A stretch of 64,000 nucleotides of DNA, taken from positions 1 through 64,000 of the forward strand of contig NZ_JAUSRH010000003.1 of NCBI RefSeq assembly GCF_030811715.1. Reading direction: 5' to 3'. Below, one piece after another: positions 47,047 through 54,945 of this stretch (positions are counted from its first letter, which is position 1; the number at the start of each line of letters is the position of its first letter). Position numbers and translations under genes: made by a program. The stretch is from Sinomonas atrocyanea (GTDB lineage Bacteria; Actinomycetota; Actinomycetes; Actinomycetales; Micrococcaceae). A model generated the notes under the pieces. It saw only the letters and a list, made by a program, of their open reading frames with translations. It was not told where the DNA came from and did not search any database.

Positions 47047-49554
47047 GTGAGCGGGACCGGCAGGGCGGTCCGGGCCGCGCGCGCCGCCGTCCGCGGCGCC
47101 CGCCGCATCCCCTTCACGCTCGCGGTCATCGCCGTGCTGTGGATCGCCGGAATCGCCACCGGAAGCATCCTGTCCGGCCCCCCGCCCGCGGTGCTGGACG
47201 TGGTGGGCGGCGACCTCGGGTCGCTGCGCTCCGGCCAGTGGTGGGGCGCCGTGACCTCGATCTTCTTCGTCACGAACCCCGTCGCCTACCTTGCGGCGAC
47301 CGTGGTGGTGGGGGTGCTGGTCGCCGTGGCCGAGACGGCCTACGGCTCCCTCAGGGCGGCCGCCCTGTTCTTCCTCGGCGACTTCGCCGCCGTCACCGTG
47401 TTCTTCGCGGTCACCCAGTTGGCCCGGATCGGGGGCGACGGGTGGCTCGGCTCGATGGTCGGCGACCCGGTGCTCGGGCCCTACCCCGCGGCCCTGTTCG
47501 CTGCCATGGCGGCCGCTCCCGCGCTCGGCGTGCTCTGGCGGCGCCGCCTGCGCATCGCCGTGGTCGGCATCGCCGCCATGCTCACGCTCTACGTGGGCCA
47601 CTCCGAGACCGTGCTGGGCCTCATCGGTGCCCTGCTCGGCATCGCCGCCTCGTGGTGGTCCGCGGGCTGGCGGCACGACTCGCACCTGGCGCTGCCGTCG
47701 ATGCGCGAGCGGCGCAACATCGTCGTCGTCGTCGTCACCCTCGCCGCGGTGGGGCCGGTCCTCACGGCGCTGACCCGCAGCCCGTCCGGACCGCTCGCCC
47801 TCGTCCGGGACATGGTCCTCAACCCGATGCCCGTGTTCGCCCAGCTCGAGCAGGACTGCGGCGGGATGGTCGACACCGCCTGCCTGCAGGCCGCGCAGCC
47901 GGCCTTCCTCTCGCCCGAGGGCTACGTGACCTCCCTCGTGCCGATGGCCATCCTGCTGATCTGTGCCGAGGGCCTGCGGCGGGGCCGGAAGGTCGCCCTG
48001 CGCCTCGCGATCGCCGTGCAGCTGGCCGTCGGTACGCTCGCGGTCGGCTACCTTGCGCTGTTCCTCAGGATGCCGCCCGCGCCCCGCGGGCCGCGGTTCA
48101 CCGTGCTGGCCTCCGGGTTCGTCCACCTTCTCCCCATCGCCCTGACAGCGGTGGCCCTCGTGGCGATCCTGTGGGTGAACCGCGGCCTCTTCCCGGTGGA
48201 GACGGAGCGCGGCATGCGCAGGCGCCTCGGGGCCGTCGGCGGCGCCGTCGCCGGCGGCCTCCTCGTCGCCTACACCCTCCTGTGGTGGCAGGGCGGGGGA
48301 CTCGGCCGGCGGGAGTCGGCCTGGGGGCTGCTCGCCGAGCTCGTCCGCCAGTACCTGCCCTCGCCCATTCCCAGCAGCTACGGCACCCTCTTCCGGAACC
48401 GGAGCGGTGCTGAACTCTGGCTCTTCACCCACAGCGGGCTGATCCTGTGGCTCGTCGCCCTCGTCCTCGCCGCCGTCGTCGTGCTCCGCGGGCGGCAGTC
48501 GGTGGGGGCCGGGGACGGCAGCCTCCAGCTGGCCCGCAGGCTCGTGCGGCGGGGCGGCGGGTCTCTGTCCTGGATGACGCTGTGGCCGCCGAACCGCTTC
48601 TGGTTCGACGAGCACGAGACCGCGGGGCTCGCCTTCCAGCTCCACGGGAGGGTCGCGCTCTCGGTGGCCGGGCCGATCGGGGTGCCGGGGCGCGGCGCGG
48701 CGGCCGTGACGGAGTTCATCGCCCACTGCGCCCGCACCGCGCTCGTGCCGTGCTTCTACTCGCTGTCCGACGACCTGTGGCCCGTGCTCCGGGCCCGCGG
48801 CTTCCACCGCGTCGAGGTCGCCCAGGAGACCCGCCTGAAGGTCCGGGAGCTGGAGTTCGTCGGCAAGGAGTGGCAGAACGTCCGGACGGCGGTGAACCGG
48901 GCCTCGAAGCTGGGTGTGAACGCCGTGTGGACGAGGTACCACCTGCTCAGCCCGTCGCAGCGCCAGCAGCTCAGCGCCCTCTCCGAGGAATGGTCGGCGC
49001 AGAAGGCCCTCCCGGCCATGGGGTTCACCCTCGGGGGCCTCGACGAGCTCGATGACCCGGAGGTGCTCGTGTGCCTCGCCGTCGATGCGGACGGCCGGAT
49101 CCACGGCGTGACGAGCTGGCTGCCCGTGTACGAGGAATCGCGGATCGTCGGATGGACGCTCGACTTCATGCGCCGCGGGCCCGGCGCCTTCCCCGGCGTC
49201 ATGGAGTTCCTCATCGCCTCGGCCGTGACGGAGCTCAGGAGCAGCGTCGAGTGGATCTCGCTGTCCGGCTCTCCGCTGGCTGCCGATCCCGCGGGCGAGC
49301 GGGCCGAGGTGGAGGCTGGGGACGAGCTGCTCTCGAGGCTGCTCAACGCCGTGGGCCAGGCCCTCGAGCCGGTCTACGGATTCCGCTCGCTCGCGAAGTT
49401 CAAGTCGAGGTTCCAGCCCGAATACCACGCGCTCTACATGTACTACCAGGACCCGCTGCAGCTTCCCGCCATCGGGCAGGCCCTCGCCCAGGCGTACCTC
49501 CCCGGGCTCACGATGCGCCACCGGATGCGCATCCTGCGGCAGATGGTCGCCTAA
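47047..49554 (+). CDS. Polytopic membrane protein with rhomboid-like N-terminus and DUF2156 (MprF/LysX-type) C-terminal domain
   Basis: The protein has 835 residues. GTG 47047 is chosen for GGAGG 5 nt upstream. The membrane region (about 20-490) has a first block resembling rhomboid-like proteins (GQWWGAVTSIFFVTNPVAYL) and further helices. The C-terminal cytoplasmic domain (about 510-830) is DUF2156, the GNAT-like aminoacyltransferase fold of MprF/LysX: FLIASAVTELRSSVEWISLS and YGFRSLAKFKSRFQPEYHAL. MprF enzymes transfer Lys or Ala from aminoacyl-tRNA to phosphatidylglycerol and flip the product, lowering negative surface charge. This N-terminus is not the classic MprF flippase, so the substrate is uncertain. 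Confidence 0.85.
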   Translation: MSGTGRAVRAARAAVRGARRIPFTLAVIAVLWIAGIATGSILSGPPPAVLDVVGGDLGSLRSGQWWGAVTSIFFVTNPVAYLAATVVVGVLVAVAETAYGSLRAAALFFLGDFAAVTVFFAVTQLARIGGDGWLGSMVGDPVLGPYPAALFAAMAAAPALGVLWRRRLRIAVVGIAAMLTLYVGHSETVLGLIGALLGIAASWWSAGWRHDSHLALPSMRERRNIVVVVVTLAAVGPVLTALTRSPSGPLALVRDMVLNPMPVFAQLEQDCGGMVDTACLQAAQPAFLSPEGYVTSLVPMAILLICAEGLRRGRKVALRLAIAVQLAVGTLAVGYLALFLRMPPAPRGPRFTVLASGFVHLLPIALTAVALVAILWVNRGLFPVETERGMRRRLGAVGGAVAGGLLVAYTLLWWQGGGLGRRESAWGLLAELVRQYLPSPIPSSYGTLFRNRSGAELWLFTHSGLILWLVALVLAAVVVLRGRQSVGAGDGSLQLARRLVRRGGGSLSWMTLWPPNRFWFDEHETAGLAFQLHGRVALSVAGPIGVPGRGAAAVTEFIAHCARTALVPCFYSLSDDLWPVLRARGFHRVEVAQETRLKVRELEFVGKEWQNVRTAVNRASKLGVNAVWTRYHLLSPSQRQQLSALSEEWSAQKALPAMGFTLGGLDELDDPEVLVCLAVDADGRIHGVTSWLPVYEESRIVGWTLDFMRRGPGAFPGVMEFLIASAVTELRSSVEWISLSGSPLAADPAGERAEVEAGDELLSRLLNAVGQALEPVYGFRSLAKFKSRFQPEYHALYMYYQDPLQLPAIGQALAQAYLPGLTMRHRMRILRQMVA

Positions 49555-49603
49555 TTCGGCACGCGCGATGAATATTTACAGCGCCCGTCAGTAATCGGTC
49601 AAG

Positions 49604-49637
49604 AAAAAGGAGGGGCCCCGAGTTCCGGAACCCCTCC
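49604..49637 (-). terminator. Rho-independent terminator of the cold-shock gene
   Basis: Read on the minus strand, GGAGGGG (49637-49631) and CCCCTCC (49615-49609) form a stem, followed by TTTTTCTT (49608-49601). It lies about 30 nt past the csp stop. It is one of the few U-tract terminators in this window. Confidence 0.8.
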
Positions 49638-49665
49638 CGCGCTTCACGCGCCGGCGTGCAGCTGC

Positions 49666-49869
49666 TCAGATGGCGCTGACACCGGTGGCCTGAGGGCCCT
49701 TGGCGCCCTGGCCGATCTCGAACTCCACGCGCTGGTTCTCCTCGAGCGTGCGGAAGCCGTTCGCCTTGATCTCCGAATAGTGGACGAAGACGTCCGATTC
49801 GGCGTTATCCGGGGTAATGAAGCCGAACCCCTTCTCGGCGTTGAACCACTTGACGGTCCCCTGTGCCAT
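49666..49869 (-). CDS. Cold-shock protein (CspA family)
   Basis: This 67-residue single cold-shock domain carries both RNA-binding motifs: [15 protein letters not shown] (RNP1-like KGFGFI) and DVFVHYSEI (RNP2-like VFVH). It binds single-stranded RNA/DNA and acts as an RNA chaperone. AGGAGAA lies 8 nt before the ATG. Its mRNA has a long, structured leader and a strong terminator, so it is a monocistronic unit. Confidence 0.97.
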   Translation of the reverse strand: MAQGTVKWFNAEKGFGFITPDNAESDVFVHYSEIKANGFRTLEENQRVEFEIGQGAKGPQATGVSAI

Positions 49870-50191
49870 GTCCTGCGTTCTCCTGTGGATTGCAACGAGA
49901 CGCCGGCACTTGTGTGCCGGCCGGGTTACTCCGCGGGGAGGCCGGTGTTGGCCGGAACTCCACGCTCGCAACGGTCTTGCGAGCCTGCATTGCATGGAAA
50001 ACACTGCTACCTACATCAAGACTGGCTCTAGCCAATCATGCCGCGCATTCACGGTCAACGGCATAGGCCGTTTCGGGCGCGACAGCGGGGAGAAATTCAG
50101 GAGAACGGACGGAAAACGTCCCGCGGCCGACATAGGGCGGGCATTGAATGGCGAATTGGTCCGTTCAGAGGGGGCAGGGGCTCGGTGGGCC
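49870..50191 (-). promoter_or_regulatory. Structured leader and promoter region of the cold-shock gene
   Basis: No gene is seen in these 322 bp. Two perfect 8-bp hairpins lie upstream of the ribosome site: 49902-49909/49914-49921 (GCCGGCAC, 4-nt loop) and 49964-49971/49977-49984 (GCTCGCAA, 5-nt loop). A weaker stem GGACG-gaaaa-CGTCC is at 50107-50121. A -35-like TTGACC lies at 50058-50053 on the minus strand, without a good -10 at standard spacing. A leader of 100-170 nt fits the temperature-responsive 5' UTRs of csp mRNAs. Confidence 0.5.
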
Positions 50192-51439
50192 TCAGCGCAC
50201 CGAGGTGAGCACCGCGCCCGCCCGGACGACGGCGGCCAGGCCGAGGTCGGCGTCCGTGGCGACGATGTCCGCCCGCAGTCCGCGGCGCAGGCTGCCGAAT
50301 TCGTCCGATCGGCCGAGGACCGCCGCGGGCACGGCCGTGGCGGAGAGCACGGCGTCGGCGAGCGGCACCCCGGCGGCGGCGGTGCGCGCCACGACCTCGA
50401 GCAGGGTGGCGGTCCCCCCGGCGATCGATCCGTTCGCATCGAGGGTTGCCACGCCGCCGGCCACGGTCACGGGGGAGGGGCCGAGCATGTAGTGGCCGTC
50501 GCTGAGCCCGGCCGCGGCCATGGAGTCGGTCACGAGGGCGATGTTGGCCGAGCCGACGAGCTCGAACACGGTGCGGACGGTCGCCGGGGCGAGGTGCACG
50601 CCGTCGGCCACGAGCTCGACGACCGCCGCGCCGGCTGCGGCGGCGCGCAGGCAGGCCGCGACGGGGCCGGGGGAACGGTGGTGGAGCGGCGGCATGCCGT
50701 TGAAGAGGTGCGTGACGGTGGGCACACCCTCGGCGCCGTCGAAGCCCGCGGCGGTGAGTCCGTCCCGCGCCTGCTCGAGGGACGCCTCCGCCGTGGCGTC
50801 GTCACAGGCGGTGTGCCCGAGCGACGGCGTGACGCCGTGCGCCGTGAGGAGGTCGACGAGATCGGCCGCGCCCGGCAGCTCCGGCGCGTAGGTCATGGTT
50901 GCGAGCGAGCCCTCGGAGGCCTCGATGAGCTCCATCGCGAAGTCGACGTCCGGCTCGAGCAGGAAGTCAGGGTTCTGGGCGCCGCAGCGTGCGTGCGAGA
51001 GGAACGGCCCCTCGGCGTGGACGCCCGCGACGAGGCCCTCGTCGTCGAGTTGCGAGAAGAGCCCGACGCCGCGGAGCAGGTCATCGCGCGAGGCGGTGAC
51101 CAGGCTCGCGAGGAGCGTGGTCGTGCCCCGCCCGTGGAGGAACGCCACTGCCCGGCGAGCCTGCTCCTCATCCGCGCCGGGGAAGTCCACGCCGTCGGCG
51201 CCGTGGCAATGCAGGTCCACGAGCCCGGGGAGCAGCAGCGCGCCGTCCGGGACGGGCACCGATTCGCCGCCGAAGGCCGCGGCGTCGAAGTCCGCGGCGG
51301 CCCCGGCGTACTCGATGCGGTCGTCCTCGACGGCGACGAGGCCGTCTTCCTGGACGGTGCCGTCGCTCACGATCCGGCCCCGGAGGGTGAGCCGGGTCGG
51401 GGCGGTGGGATCCGGGGCAGCAGAGGCGGCGGTGGTCAT
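50192..51439 (-). CDS. nagA: N-acetylglucosamine-6-phosphate deacetylase
   Basis: The enzyme hydrolyses GlcNAc-6-P to GlcN-6-P and acetate for amino-sugar use and cell-wall recycling. This amidohydrolase-fold protein has 415 residues. The metal motif is LVDLHCHG (His77, His79), with metal ligand Glu in GVHAEGPFLS and His in SLGHTACD and VTHLFNGMPPLHHR. The catalytic Asp lies in IALVTDSMAAAG. The -10 TAAGGT (51451-51446) ends 6 nt before the ATG. Its pathway partner nagB lies 9 kb away in the opposite direction. Confidence 0.95.
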   Translation of the reverse strand: MTTAASAAPDPTAPTRLTLRGRIVSDGTVQEDGLVAVEDDRIEYAGAAADFDAAAFGGESVPVPDGALLLPGLVDLHCHGADGVDFPGADEEQARRAVAFLHGRGTTTLLASLVTASRDDLLRGVGLFSQLDDEGLVAGVHAEGPFLSHARCGAQNPDFLLEPDVDFAMELIEASEGSLATMTYAPELPGAADLVDLLTAHGVTPSLGHTACDDATAEASLEQARDGLTAAGFDGAEGVPTVTHLFNGMPPLHHRSPGPVAACLRAAAAGAAVVELVADGVHLAPATVRTVFELVGSANIALVTDSMAAAGLSDGHYMLGPSPVTVAGGVATLDANGSIAGGTATLLEVVARTAAAGVPLADAVLSATAVPAAVLGRSDEFGSLRRGLRADIVATDADLGLAAVVRAGAVLTSVR

Positions 51440-51445
51440 GCCACT

Positions 51446-51451
51446 ACCTTA
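51446..51451 (-). promoter_or_regulatory. -10 box TAAGGT for nagA
   Basis: TAAGGT ends 6 nt before the nagA ATG, within the 29-bp gap to nucS. It predicts a leaderless nagA transcript separate from nucS. Confidence 0.5.
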
Positions 51452-51468
51452 GGCGAGCCCCGGCGGGG

Positions 51469-52164
51469 TCAGAACAGGCGGGACTCGACGTCGTCCACGC
51501 CGCGCATGGCGTCGTAGTCCAGCGTCACGCAGTCGATCCCGCGGTCGGCTGCCAGGACCCTCGCCTGCGGCTTGATCTGCTGCGCGGCGAAGATGCCGCG
51601 CACGGGGGCGAGCAGCGGGTCGCGGTTGAGGAGCTCGAGGTAGCGCGTGAGCTGCTCGACGCCGTCGATGTCGCCGCGGCGCTTGAGCTCGACCGCGACG
51701 GTGGCGCCGGTCGCGTCCCGGGCAAGGATGTCGACCGGGCCGATCGCGGTGAAGTACTCGCGCCGGATGAGGCTGTAGCCGGGCCCGAGGGTCTCGATCT
51801 GCTCCGCGAGGAGCCGCTGGAGATCGGATTCCACGCCGTCCTTGATAAGGCCGGGATCCACGCCGAGCTCATGCGAGGAGTCGTGCAGCACCTCGTGGAC
51901 GTTGACGATCAGCCGGTCGTCCGTCTTGGCCGACTGCACGGTCCACTGCTCGAGGACGCCGTCCTCAAGCTCGGACTCCTCGGGGGAGGCGACGCGCATC
52001 GTGGCCGGCGGGCTCATCCAGTTCAGCGGCTTGTACGACCCGCCGTCCGAGTGGACGAGCACCGAGCCGTCCGCCTTCACGACGAGCAGGCGGGTCGCGA
52101 GGGGCAGATGGGCCTTCAGGCGGCCCACGTAGTCGACGGAGCACCGGGCAATGACGAGTCGCAC
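51469..52164 (-). CDS. nucS: Mismatch-specific endonuclease NucS (EndoMS)
   Basis: This 231-residue nuclease cleaves mismatched DNA and drives the MutS/L-independent mismatch repair of actinobacteria and archaea. The N-terminal dimerisation domain begins [16 protein letters not shown]. The C-terminal RecB-like nuclease shows [32 protein letters not shown] and [10 protein letters not shown]. The start is GTG 52164, 6 nt after the -10 TAGAGT. The position downstream of the ATP synthase region recalls Rv1321. It lacks the long C-terminal tail with a sliding-clamp motif that some homologues have, ending at VDDVESRLF. Confidence 0.95.
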   Translation of the reverse strand: MRLVIARCSVDYVGRLKAHLPLATRLLVVKADGSVLVHSDGGSYKPLNWMSPPATMRVASPEESELEDGVLEQWTVQSAKTDDRLIVNVHEVLHDSSHELGVDPGLIKDGVESDLQRLLAEQIETLGPGYSLIRREYFTAIGPVDILARDATGATVAVELKRRGDIDGVEQLTRYLELLNRDPLLAPVRGIFAAQQIKPQARVLAADRGIDCVTLDYDAMRGVDDVESRLF

Positions 52165-52170
52165 CCGAGC

Positions 52171-52246
52171 ACTCTACCGTGGCGCCCGGGTCCGGCCGGG
52201 GCCCCGGCAGGGCCGGTGCGGGCGCCCGGCACGGCAGAATGGACCC
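52171..52246. promoter_or_regulatory. Divergent leaderless promoters of nucS and the small Cys/His gene
   Basis: Minus-strand TAGAGT (52176-52171) and plus-strand CAGAAT (52235-52240) each end 6 nt from their start codons (GTG 52164 and ATG 52247). The intervening sequence is GC-rich with no further motif. Confidence 0.5.
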
Positions 52247-52591
52247 ATGCCGCGTTCGAACCGCCCCCGACGCCGCCCTGCCGCCTCCCGCAGCGACAGG
52301 GACGCCGCGGATGCCCGCGAGGGCCGGGACGACTTCAACCCCGAACGCGTGCTCGCCGGGTTCGCCCGCCTCGAGTCCGCGCCGGACGGCGACTGGCGCG
52401 TCCGGCAGGTCACCACGCGCACCGCGGCGAAGGTGTACACCTGCCCGGGGTGCTCGCGCAGCATCCCGCCGGGGACGGCCCACTTGGTGGTCTGGGCCGA
52501 CGACCACCTGTTCGGCGAGGAGGCCGGCATCGCCGAGCGCCGGCACTGGCACACCCACTGCTGGCGCACCCGGACGTACCGCTACCGGTAG
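52247..52591 (+). CDS. Small conserved actinobacterial protein with Cys2/His zinc-binding pattern
   Basis: The product is a 114-residue soluble protein. The N-terminus is highly basic (MPRSNRPRRRPAASRSDRD). The C-terminal half has a metal-ligand pattern CPGCSRSIPPGTAHLVVW ... RRHWHTHCW, suggesting one zinc site of C-x2-C ... H-x-H-C type. Homologues in actinobacteria are often labelled 'ATP/GTP-binding protein', but no P-loop is present here. It lies beside nucS, so a nucleic-acid role is conceivable but unproven. Confidence 0.8.
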   Translation: MPRSNRPRRRPAASRSDRDAADAREGRDDFNPERVLAGFARLESAPDGDWRVRQVTTRTAAKVYTCPGCSRSIPPGTAHLVVWADDHLFGEEAGIAERRHWHTHCWRTRTYRYR

Positions 52592-52603
52592 TCCGCCTTT
52601 CGC

Positions 52604-52609
52604 TACTGT
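52604..52609 (+). promoter_or_regulatory. -10 box TACTGT for the alpha/beta hydrolase
   Basis: TACTGT ends 7 nt before ATG 52617 with no ribosome site, again predicting a leaderless mRNA, although the preceding gene ends only 25 nt upstream. Confidence 0.5.
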
Positions 52610-52616
52610 GGGGACC

Positions 52617-53405
52617 ATGACCTTCGACCCCTCCTCCTACGTGTTCACCGAGCCCGACAGGCCCGCGGCGATCCGCGCCAACACCGTCCTGCCCGCGCGG
52701 CGCGAGAACATCGAACTGCGCACCGAGGACGGGCTCACGCTCGTCGGGGAGCTCGCGCTGCCGCAGGACACGGAGCCGGTGGCGACGCTCATCACGCTCC
52801 ACCCGCTGCCGACCCACGGCGGCTTCATGGATTCGCACGTGTACCGGAAGGCCTCGTTCAGGCTCCCTGCGCTCGCCGGCATCGCCGTCCTGCGGTTCAA
52901 CACCCGCGGAACCTCGAGCCCGCGCGGGACGAGCGAGGGCCGCTTCGAGGAGGGGGTCGGCGAGAGGGCCGACGTCGAGGCCGCCGTGCGCTTCGCCGCC
53001 GAGCGCGGGCTCCCGCGCCGGTGGCTCGTGGGGTGGTCCTTCGGCACCGAGCTCGCGCTAAAGTACGGGGCCGTACCCCCGGTCGTGGACCAGATCGAGG
53101 GCGCGGTCCTGCTCTCGCCCCCGCTGCACCGCGCGGGCGACGCCGACCTCGACGCATGGGCCGCGTGCGGCAAGCCGCTGACGGTGCTCGTCCCGGAATT
53201 CGACGACTACCTGCGCCCTGCCGAGGCGGTCCAGCGGTTCGCACGCGTGCCCCAGGCGCGCGTGGTCGGGGTGGACGGCGCGAAGCACCTCTGGGTGGGG
53301 GAGAAGTTCGTCCAGCGGGTGCTCGGCGAGGTCCTCGACGACGTGCTCGGAGGCTCCGCGGAGCTCCCCGAGCTGTGGGAGGGGCCGACGGCGACCGCGT
53401 CCTAG
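52617..53405 (+). CDS. Alpha/beta hydrolase
   Basis: This 262-residue alpha/beta-hydrolase-fold protein has the nucleophile elbow GWSFGTELAL with Ser, the oxyanion region TLHPLPTHGGFMDS, and a candidate catalytic His in DGAKHLWVGEKF; the acid is probably Asp in PEFDDYLRP. The HPLPTHGG segment and short cap-less architecture recall the KANL3/Tex30-like or YpfH-like hydrolases. Substrate is unknown. It converges on the AI-2E family gene, with a 41-bp gap. Confidence 0.87.
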   Translation: MTFDPSSYVFTEPDRPAAIRANTVLPARRENIELRTEDGLTLVGELALPQDTEPVATLITLHPLPTHGGFMDSHVYRKASFRLPALAGIAVLRFNTRGTSSPRGTSEGRFEEGVGERADVEAAVRFAAERGLPRRWLVGWSFGTELALKYGAVPPVVDQIEGAVLLSPPLHRAGDADLDAWAACGKPLTVLVPEFDDYLRPAEAVQRFARVPQARVVGVDGAKHLWVGEKFVQRVLGEVLDDVLGGSAELPELWEGPTATAS

Positions 53406-53446
53406 CCGGGGCGGCCCGCCGTCCGCGGGGCTCGCCGTCCCTTGGG

Positions 53447-54763
53447 CTAGTGCTGGTCCTGCCTGATGATGAAGACCTCCCGCATGAGCAGCATGACCGA
53501 GGCGGCGGTCGGGATCGCGATGAGCGCCCCGAGCACGCCGAGGAGGCTTCCGCCGGCGATCACCGAGATCACCGCGACGGGGCCGGGTACCGCCACGGCG
53601 CGCTGCATGATGCGTGGGGAGATGAAGTACGCCTCGAACTGCAGGTAGGCGAAGTAGGGGGCCGCCACCCCGAGCGCCGTCTGCCAGCCGCCCGTGAGCG
53701 CGACGAGCGAGATGATGGTGCCCGCCACGACGCCGCCCACGAGCGGGATGAACGCGAGGAAGCCGACCATGAACGCCAGGAGCGCGGCGAAGGGCACCTT
53801 GAGGATCGTCATGACGATGAAGGCGAAGGCCGCGTTGAGGGCCGCGACGCAGACCTGCCCGATGACGTAGTTGCCCACCGACCGGGTGATCTCCTCGCTG
53901 AGCGCCTGCACCCGTACCCGGCGGGAGCGGGGTGCGAGCCGGTAGGCCCAGCGCTTCATGGCCGGCATGGCCGAGAGGAAGTACAGGCTGAGCACGACGA
54001 CGATGAGTACCCCGAACAGGGAGTTGGCCACGGTCGTCCCGAAGCCGAGGACCCCGCCGAACAGGTTCGTGACGGCGGTGGAGTCCTGGCCGAACTTCTG
54101 CAGCTCCTCGGTCACCCGGGTCTTGATGCCGAACTGCTCGTCGATGCTCTTGTAGAAGTCGGAGGCCAGGAAGTCGTTGATCCACGTCGGGACGTTGTTG
54201 ACGAGCTGCGTGATCTGGTCGACCATCGTCGGGATGAGCGTGCCGAAGAAGGCGCCCAGCACGGCCAGGAGCGCGAGGATCGTCGCGGCGATCCCGAGCG
54301 CGCGCGGGATGCGGTGCGACTCGAGCCAACGCACCACGGGGTCGAGCCCGAGGGAGATGAACAGGGCCGCGAGGATCCAGAGCAGCAGCTGGGTGGTGTG
54401 CGCGGCGATGTAGTAGAGCGCGAGGGCGATGCCCACGCCGACCGTCCCCATGAACCCCACGTAGACGGGGTTCCGGTTCGAGACCCTGGGCCCCGGCTCG
54501 CCGAGGCCCCTGTCCTTCGACAGGGGAGCGAGGGGGCTGCCCTCTTCCGCGTCCGCCAGGGGCGGCATCTCGAAGCGCACGCGCGGCTGGGCGCCCGGCA
54601 GCGGCGTCCGCAGCCGCTGGGCGACGCTGCGCATGAAGTCCCTGCCGCCGTGGTGCTCGGCGGGGTGCTCGCCGCCGAGCACCGGATGCTTCACCGGCGG
54701 GTTCGTCCCTGCGGCGGAGGGAGACTCCGGCTCGACTGGTTCGGGCTGGTGGTTCTCTCCCAC
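53447..54763 (-). CDS. AI-2E family transporter (PerM/YdiK-like permease)
   Basis: This protein of 438 residues has about eight membrane helices in the AI-2E/UPF0118 pattern: VGVGIALALYYIAAHTTQLL, then HRIPRALGIAATILALLAVL. A large extracytoplasmic loop (LVNNVPTWINDFLASDFYKS) and VAGTIISLVALTGGW follow. The cytoplasmic N-terminus (about 1-95) is long, polar and Pro-rich. GTG 54763 has GAAGG 7 nt upstream; the longer frame to 54862 is unlikely, since it would start inside a -10-like TAGGGT. Family members export diverse small molecules or Na+ for H+; AI-2 transport is not implied. Confidence 0.87.
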   Translation of the reverse strand: MGENHQPEPVEPESPSAAGTNPPVKHPVLGGEHPAEHHGGRDFMRSVAQRLRTPLPGAQPRVRFEMPPLADAEEGSPLAPLSKDRGLGEPGPRVSNRNPVYVGFMGTVGVGIALALYYIAAHTTQLLLWILAALFISLGLDPVVRWLESHRIPRALGIAATILALLAVLGAFFGTLIPTMVDQITQLVNNVPTWINDFLASDFYKSIDEQFGIKTRVTEELQKFGQDSTAVTNLFGGVLGFGTTVANSLFGVLIVVVLSLYFLSAMPAMKRWAYRLAPRSRRVRVQALSEEITRSVGNYVIGQVCVAALNAAFAFIVMTILKVPFAALLAFMVGFLAFIPLVGGVVAGTIISLVALTGGWQTALGVAAPYFAYLQFEAYFISPRIMQRAVAVPGPVAVISVIAGGSLLGVLGALIAIPTAASVMLLMREVFIIRQDQH

Positions 54764-54945
54764 GCCTCTGCCTTCTTCTAGGGTCCGGACGGGCCGGAGG
54801 ACGACGGGCGCCGAGGGGTCGGCTGCAGTAGGCCGCGGGCCCCCCGGGCCCACTGCGCACACCCTACCAGCCGGCCCGATCTGACCCGATGGTCACGATT
54901 TGGTTACCATGGACAGGTTCCCTTTCCCCGACGTGAGGTATTCCT

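Noticed and set aside
46939-49521. 860-codon minus-strand ORF opposite the DUF2156 protein
   Set aside because: It is a low-complexity shadow frame; the plus-strand frame has membrane helices and DUF2156 motifs.
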